DNA of 64,000 bases, from positions 40,709,889 through 40,773,888 of the forward strand of contig CM070559.1 of NCBI GenBank assembly GCA_036346405.1, given 5' to 3'. The notes under the pieces were generated by a model. It did not search any database and had not been told where the DNA came from. It saw nothing but the letters and a program-made list of their open reading frames with translations. The stretch is from Phyllostachys edulis. Taxonomy: Eukaryota > Streptophyta > Magnoliopsida > Poales > Poaceae. Shown one piece after another: positions 57,933 through 64,000 of the stretch. Position numbers and translations under genes: made by a program. Within the stretch, counting starts at the first letter, position 1. Each line of letters begins with the position of its first letter.

Positions 57933-59028
57933 AATACATTGACAACACTTCCAGAATAAGAGATGAAAGAGAGTGACAGAAGGTGTCAAAGTTTCAAAAA
58001 CTGCCAAGCAAAAGAAAGTTTCAAAAACAGCAGCTGAAAAACTTCTTTCAACACTAGAAAAGCAAATTTTTGCAGATTTTCTCTCATTTTTCTCCCCCTT
58101 TGGCAATGTGATCATCAAGAGCTTCAAACTTCAAAAATAGAGGAGCAAGAAGAGTAAAAAGTCCAGAAGCTTTATGCAAGTCAATTTAATGGATTAACCA
58201 AGCCATTTGGTTGAGTAGAGCTAACAAGATCATATAAATGCATATACCACAGAGCAATATCTAGACAAGTATTCCAAAGTGATGAGACAATTTAAATTCA
58301 TGACAGGCATATCACATAATGAATAAAAAGATTATAAGACCACAAATAGAAGTCACCAAAAAGTGAAAGCCAAACAGTGAGACAAACTTTAAATCTGGAT
58401 GAGCTACCAGTCTCATAAATCAGCCTCTTGCTTCACTTTCAATTCTTATTTGCATGTGGCATGCTTGCAGCATACTTCTTTTCCAGGGTGGCATGCTTGA
58501 AGCGTACTTCTTTTGATTGAAGCACTTTTTGTGCATTTTTTATTTCAAAGACACATAGCTATGTATGGCATGCTTGAAGCACACATCTTTTCATGTGAGC
58601 ACTGTTATGTACCTCTTTTTTTTTGTTTGATACACAGCTATGTATGGCATGCTTGAAGCACACATCTTTTTATTTTCTTTTTCTCAACCCTTTTATCTTT
58701 TATAACATGCCAAATTGAGTGAGCAACACATGATTGAAATGAGAGATATTTTTGCTTCAAATCCAAGATTTAAAATAAGACTCACAAACAAGCTTATCCT
58801 TTTCAATAAACATCACAAAGTGATACCAATAATCAATCTAGTCAAAGATTTCAGCCATGTCATGTTTTAGTTCTTTGTGTAGCAAGATTATTAAGACCAG
58901 TCAAGATTAAAGCTACAAAGCACATGAATAAATATGATAAAGAAAGCTCCACTACTCCTTTTTTATCTCAATGGCTTGGACTGAATGAATAAATAAAGCT
59001 TCTGAAATTTTGATCAAACAGCTCCCCC
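57933..59028 (-). other. 3' untranslated region of the SIRE-like element
   Basis: No coding similarity; no envelope-like frame is recognisable. It contains four copies of GGCATGCTTG(A/C)AGC at about 58458, 58490, 58566 and 58645; the last two are part of a 79-bp duplicated unit with AGCTATGTATGGCATGCTTG. Confidence 0.65.
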
Positions 59029-60543
59029 TCAAAATAAGCCCATAGGATGAACAACACCCAATTCACTCCGCAAACGAACAAATCGAGAAGTATCAAGCGG
59101 CTTAGTGAAAATATCAGCAAACTGGAAATCAGTTTCAACAAAGTGAAGAACAATATCACCTTTTTCCACATGATCTCTGAGAAAGTGAAATCTGATATCA
59201 ATGTGTTTGGTTCTAGAGTGTTGCACAGGATTCTTATCAATGTTAATAGTACTAGTGTTATCACAATAAAGAGGAACAGTGCCCAAATCCAAACCAAAAT
59301 CTCTGAGAGTAGAAGAAATCCAAAGGACTTGAGAGCAACTAGCAGCAGCAACATACTCAGCTTCAGCAGTTAATTGAGCAATAGAAGATTGTTTTCGAGA
59401 GGACCAAGACACTAAAGATGTGCCTAAAAAGTGACAAGTGCCAAAAGTGCTTTTTCTATCAATCCTACACCCCGCAAAATCACTATCCGAGTATGCACGC
59501 AAAGTAAGACAGGATGAAGATGAATAGAAAAGACCAAATTCTAAGGTGGATTGGAGATACCTGAGAATTCTTTTCACAGCCTATCCATGAGATGCACGAG
59601 GTGAAGCTTGAAATCGAGCGCATAAGCATACAACAAAGTGTATATCCAGCCTTGAAGCAGTCAAATAGAGTAGAGATCCAATCATACTCCTGTATTCTTT
59701 TTGATCCACTACCTCACCTTCTACATCTGGGTCAAGAACAGTTGTAGACCCCATTGGTGTAGAGATGGGTTTGCAAGTTGCCATGTCAAAGCGCTTAAGC
59801 AAGTCTTTAGTATACTTGGTTTGATGAATGAAATTGCCTTGCTTGGTCTGTTTTACTTGCAAGCCTAGGAACTAAGTTAACTCCCCCATCATACTCATCT
59901 CAAACTCCCTGCTCATAGTATCTGAAAACCTGGAAACCAAAGCATGAGAGGAGCCCCCAAAGATGATATCATCCACATAGATCTGAACAAGTAATAGATC
60001 ATTGCCATGTTGAAATGTGAAGAGAGTTTTGTCTACCTTGCCCATTTGAAAATCATTTTTTAACAGAAACAGCTTGAGCCTCTCATACCATGCTCTAGGT
60101 GCTTGTTTCAAACCATACAAAGCTTTTGAGAGTTTGTAGACATGATTAGGAAACTTAGAATTCTCAAAACCAGGTGGTTGCTTAACATAAACTCCTTCCT
60201 CAATGTAGCCATTTAGAAAAGCACTCTTAACATCCATTTGAAACAACTTGAAACCTTTGGATGCAGCAAAGGCTAAAAGAATTCGAATTGCTTCTAATCT
60301 GGCTACAGGGGCAAAAGTTTCACCAAAATCAAGACCCTCCACCTGAGAAAATCCTTGAGCAACAAGTCTAGCCTTATTTCTCACAACAACACCATCCTTA
60401 CTTTGTTTATTTTTAAAACCCATTTAGTTCCAATTACATTATGTCCACGAGGAGGTTCAACTAAGGTCCAGACTTTATTTCACTCAAAGTTTTCTAATTC
60501 TTCATGCATGGCATTGATCCAAGACTCATCAGATAAAGCGTGA
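59029..60543 (-). pseudogene. Copia reverse transcriptase and RNase H
   Basis: RT from about 60540 (ESWINAMHEELENFE, VWTLVEPPRGHNVIGTKW) through ARLVAQGFSQVEGLDFGETF, MDVKSAFLNGYIEEGVYV, LYGLKQAPRAWYERL to the catalytic YVDDIIFG. Stops at about 60500 and 59872 and a frame change follow. RNase H continues at 59577-59029 (YSDSDFAGCRIDRKST, AEAEYVAAASCSQVLWI, YCDNTSTINIDKNPV, FADIFTKPLD) to the stop at 59029. Domain blocks are well kept; breaks are single changes. Confidence 0.92.
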
Positions 60544-60732
60544 CTTACATCATTAGGCTCAAAAGAGGCAACAAAAGCAGAATGAGCATGTGAGTCAGGA
60601 GAAGTAAACTTGGAACGAGTTACCCTTTCATGAATGTCACCAATCATTAGTTACGGAGGATGAATTCATTTGAATCCTCAATGGTGCGAAGGTTACGGCG
60701 TAACCGACATTCGAATATCTTCTGCAGTTTGT

Positions 60733-62096
60733 TCATTGTTTGTTTGGTGGCGCAACAACAGTAGAAGATGCATGATCATCAGTAGGTGAATGCATAGGAG
60801 ATGAATTATCAAAATCATCTTCTTCATTAAGGAATATACTTTCGGACTCTCCCTGAACTTGTGTACCTGAAATGTAGCACTCGATAACCACGAGAATGAA
60901 GAGGATAACCAAGAAAAATGCCATCACTTGATCTAGATTCAAATTTGTCCAGATTACCATGTTTAAGAATGAAGCATTTACATCCAAAAATTCTGAAGTG
61001 AGAAACACTGGGCTTTTTGCCAAATCTCAGCTCATAAGAAGTCTTGTGCAAAGAGGCTCTCAAGAATACTCTATTTGAAACATAACAAGCAGTTGAGATA
61101 GCCTCTGCCCAATACTTCCTAGGAGTGGCATGTTCATCAAGCATAGTCCTTGCCATCTCAACCAAGGTTCTATTTTTTCCTCTCTACAACACCATTTTGT
61201 TGTGGAATACGAGGAGAAGAAAATTGATGTTCCAAACCTTTTTCAGAACAAAAGGAAGCAAACAGAGAGTTCTTAAACGCAGTCCCATTATCACTTCTTA
61301 TTACTTTCACAGCACCATTCAATTCATTATTAAGTCTGAGAAATAAATCTTTGAAATGACTAAAAGCCTCATCTTTAGACACCATAAAATACACCTAAGA
61401 GTATCTAGAGAAATCATCAACAATCACAAGAATGTACCACTTACCTCCAACAGATTGAACTCTAGAGGGACCTACAGTGTCCATATGCAACAATTGTCTA
61501 GGGCCATCTGTGATAATTACTGAAATAGGAAGATGTGGAGCAGCAACCATCTTACTATGTCGACAGGGAGAACAAACCAAATCTTTTTCACCTTTCAGTT
61601 TAGGCAGCCCCCTAATGAGATCCATTCCACTAATTCGAACAAGATGATCAAAAACAATATGTCGTAGTCTACGGTGCCAAAAGAAAAGATCTCTAGATTC
61701 GGAAGCTACCAAACATCTAACATTAGATGAAAATGAATGATTGAAATCAGCTTTAAAGACTTTCCCTAATCGAGAGATATTAAAGACAAGATTTCTAGAA
61801 GCATCTAAAAATCTGCAAGCATGTTTCTTAAAGCTTACCTCAAGATTTTCTTCTGTCAATTGTGAAACCGAAAGCAAGTTGTACTTCAGTTTACTTACCA
61901 AAGCAACATCTTTTAGAATGAACCTGTCATTTACACGCACAGTACCTTTTGCCATCACAATTCTAGTTGAAGCATCCCCAAAAGTAATTAATTCATCATT
62001 GGATGCCTTAGTGAGGGAGGAGAACCATTTTGAATCACCAGTCATGTGCCTAGAACATCCAGAGTCTACTAACCATATGTTCCCCTTCCTCAACAT
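60733..62096 (-). pseudogene. Copia protease and integrase
   Basis: From 62096: MLRKGNIWLVDSGCSRHMTG holds the Copia protease active site (DSG). The integrase follows with the pre-integrase HHCC region (FWHRRLRHIVFDHLVR, CSPCRHSK) and catalytic core (HMDTVGPSRV, VIVDDFSRYS; RSDNGTAFKN; PQQNGVVERK). A TAG in place of a conserved Trp codon lies at 61395-61397, and a one-base change in an A-run near 61170 shifts the frame; the C-terminal part (TPRKYWAEAISTACYVSNRV, FGCKCFILKHG) is at 61165-60733. Confidence 0.92.
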
Positions 62097-62167
62097 CTGT
62101 ACCTACATTAAGTAAGTATCGGTCTCACAGTACTGGGGTTAGTAAGAAGCGATTTAGGAATCCAATA

Positions 62168-64000
62168 CTATGACACACAACGAGTAGGAACAACAAAAGC
62201 ATTTCTGTTTTCTGGAGTCTGGCAGTCATACCGCTGTTTAGGCGCCGGTATGATCGCTCGAGTAAAAATTGCAGCAGTTTGTTTATTGGAAACAAAAGGA
62301 GCTTGAAAGACCTTTCTTAGACTATCTCTCTTTTCTTTCTTAGCTTTTCGAAAACAGAACTGAACCAAGTGTCCTTCTTTTCCACAATGAGTACATTGAT
62401 ATTTATCTTGATAAGAGATTGCAGTTTTTCTTTTTACAATACTCACTTTGAGAGAAGGATCCTTTGCAAAACCAGCAGACTTAAACAAAACTTGTTTCGG
62501 TTCAGTTTCAATTTCAAACTTTCTAGGTTCAAGAAGCTTAAGGATTTTGGGAGGATGATTCTTGGCATGCTCAGCAAAATTAAATCCTAGACATTGGCTT
62601 TCAGTACTCACTTTTGATCTGTCTAGAATCATGTTCAGATTTTTCTTACCAAAAGAAAACCTCTCCAAAGTGTCCTTAAGGTACTCATTCTCTTTAGTCA
62701 ATTTAGGACAGATTGTGCACTTAACATATCCATTCTCAGTTTTCTTAGAAGCACTAGGTAGAGCCATTTTTTCTTTTTCAGCAAATTCATTTAATTGTCT
62801 AGACAAAGCTTCTATCTCAGTTGTGAGTTTGGGACAATTAGTGCAAGAAAGTGTCTCATGATAAAGCATTTGTTGTATGGATTCCTGAGATGACTTTAGT
62901 CTAGCTTCTAGCAGTTCACAATTAGAGCAAGTTTTAATTTGAGCATTCAAAATACTTGACTCTAAACAAATTGAACTAGACTTCAGTTTTTCAATTTCAC
63001 AATATGCAAGTTTCAGCTTATCATCACAAAAATCATGCGCTAGTTTCAGCTCTTCAAATTCAGCATGTATTGATCTAGCAACTTTCAATTCAGAATGCAA
63101 AACTTGACATGATTCACAAGATTCATCATCAGGAATAGCAGCCTTAAGCCTATTAATTTCAGAATTCAAGCTATCAACAACAAGATCATGTTTCTTCACT
63201 TTCTTTTTGTATTTTTTAAGCTCATTTGTCAATTTAAGTACAACACGTGATAAATCAGCATAAGAGGGTTTTACCTCATCAAGGTCACTGTAGAGATCAT
63301 CATCATCAATAAATTCTTCACTACTTGCCATAAAGCACATCCCTGTGAAGTCCACCTCTTTTGCCTTCTTGTTATCATCCTCATTGTCACTTTCAGAGTC
63401 AATATCACTTAATCCAATCTCCTCAAGTGCTGAGAGCACCTTGTTGACCGCCTTTCGATAATTTTGCTTCTTGCTTGAATCAAACTTGAATTTTGAACGC
63501 CGAGCTGGTGCTTTGTCATCTTTGGACTCCTTACCTCTCAGCTTAGGACAATTCACCTTTATGTGGTTTGGCTCACCACATTCAAAGCATCTAATTGGAC
63601 CTCCTCTCCTTCTTGATCTGACATTGTTGATTGCTTTAGTCACCCTGTTTGAGAAGAGTACAAGCTGTTCTTCTGGGATCTCCTCCAATTGTTCATCTGA
63701 AATAGCACTTAAGGCAGACAAAGAGAAACTAGAAGAACTTGATGAACTGTCAGTTTGGTTAGTCACTAAACCCAAAGAATTGGACTTGTTTATTTTGGCC
63801 AAAATATCAATCTCATGAGTTTTCATCTTGGAATAAAGATCATTTAAAGTGAGTGTTTCCATATTAACAAAATGATTGATGGTAGTGACTAGAACCTCCC
63901 AAACAAACATATCCAAGGCATTCAAGATTTGACGAGCATTGTTAGAATCAGAATAGATAGCATCAACAGATTGCAAATCACTAACAATTTTATTGAAACG
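62168..64000 (-). pseudogene. Copia gag, long, N-terminus outside the window
   Basis: Open for more than 602 codons from the right edge to the stop at 62168. The visible part starts in the capsid-like region (SVDAIYSDSNNARQILNALD). Zinc knuckle 1 at about 63590-63550 is CFECGEPNHIKVNCP; then an acidic linker and a long Lys/Glu/Leu-rich, coiled-coil-like stretch (about 63250-62700) with repeated CxxC words (SCESCQVL, TCSNCELL, SCTNCPKL, KCTICPKL); a second knuckle, CTHCGKEGHLVQFC, is at about 62400. This enlarged gag is a SIRE/Maximus trait. The frame itself is unbroken here; it is called a pseudogene because the downstream pol is broken. Confidence 0.9.

Larger units (their letters stand above)
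55956..64000 (-). mobile_element. SIRE/Maximus-like Ty1/Copia retrotransposon, 3' part
   Basis: Minus-strand element running off the right edge. From its 3' end: a 1962-bp LTR, polypurine tract, about 1.1 kb untranslated region, RNase H, RT, integrase, protease and gag, the Copia order in reverse. Long LTRs, a very long gag with two zinc knuckles and a long 3' untranslated region suggest the SIRE/Maximus lineage. The left target copy would be GAAAT (55951-55955); the partner is outside the window. Several stops and frameshifts in pol show it is inactive, though damage is light, so it is younger than most elements here. Confidence 0.88.

Overview
The window is nuclear DNA from a flowering plant, almost certainly a grass. 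Three genes have plant-type structure, with GC-rich first exons and GT-AG introns: a thylakoid DnaJ-type zinc-finger protein, an Aha1-type Hsp90 co-chaperone and an 88-residue protein. The retrotransposon LTRs are of grass types (BARE/Angela-like and SIRE-like Copia, chromodomain Gypsy). I see no bacterial or organellar features, no tRNA or rRNA gene and no CRISPR array. Most of the 64 kb is nested transposable elements, and many of their boundaries can be fixed to the base from target-site duplications (TSDs).

Layout. 1-2.7 kb: a broken Mutator (MULE) transposase end, a ~200-bp tandem repeat and a 301-bp fold-back element. 4.9-14.4 kb: a chromodomain Gypsy retrotransposon with 486-bp LTRs and an ATGTT TSD; its reverse transcriptase is split by a 3.5-kb CACTA transposon with an ACA TSD. 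14.9-29.5 kb: three Helitrons in a row. A carries pieces of an MRS2 magnesium transporter and of cactin. B carries pieces of a RING-variant E3 ligase and threonyl-tRNA synthetase. C is a sibling of B and holds a 2.3-kb solo LTR with a CATTC TSD. 29.6-31.0 kb: a BARE/Angela-like solo LTR. 32.5-35.9 kb: a MULE with a 10-bp TSD and a dead transposase. 36.3-36.6 kb: the 88-aa gene (minus strand). 37.1-41.8 kb: two more Angela-like LTRs in opposite orientation around a Copia RNase H piece and a dead hAT transposase.

42.5-44.6 kb: an intact five-exon gene for a 190-aa, probably lumenal, CxxCxGxG zinc-finger protein (PSA2-like, plus strand). 45.8-46.7 kb: a short terminal-inverted-repeat transposon. 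47.3-49.7 kb: an intact three-exon Aha1 gene (351 aa, minus strand). 50.4-56 kb: a minus-strand Gypsy LTR, carrying a 214-bp hAT MITE, and its non-coding interior. 56-64 kb: the 3' part of a minus-strand SIRE-like Copia element, with 1962-bp LTR, RNase H, RT, integrase, protease and gag; it runs off the right edge.

The three host genes appear functional but unrelated: one acts in photosystem assembly, one with Hsp90, one is unknown. Nothing suggests a gene cluster or a dedicated new pathway. The most unusual signals are the exactly abutting Helitrons carrying fragments of four different genes, and the dense arrays of the inverted half-site CGGT-N3-ACCG in two otherwise different LTR families.
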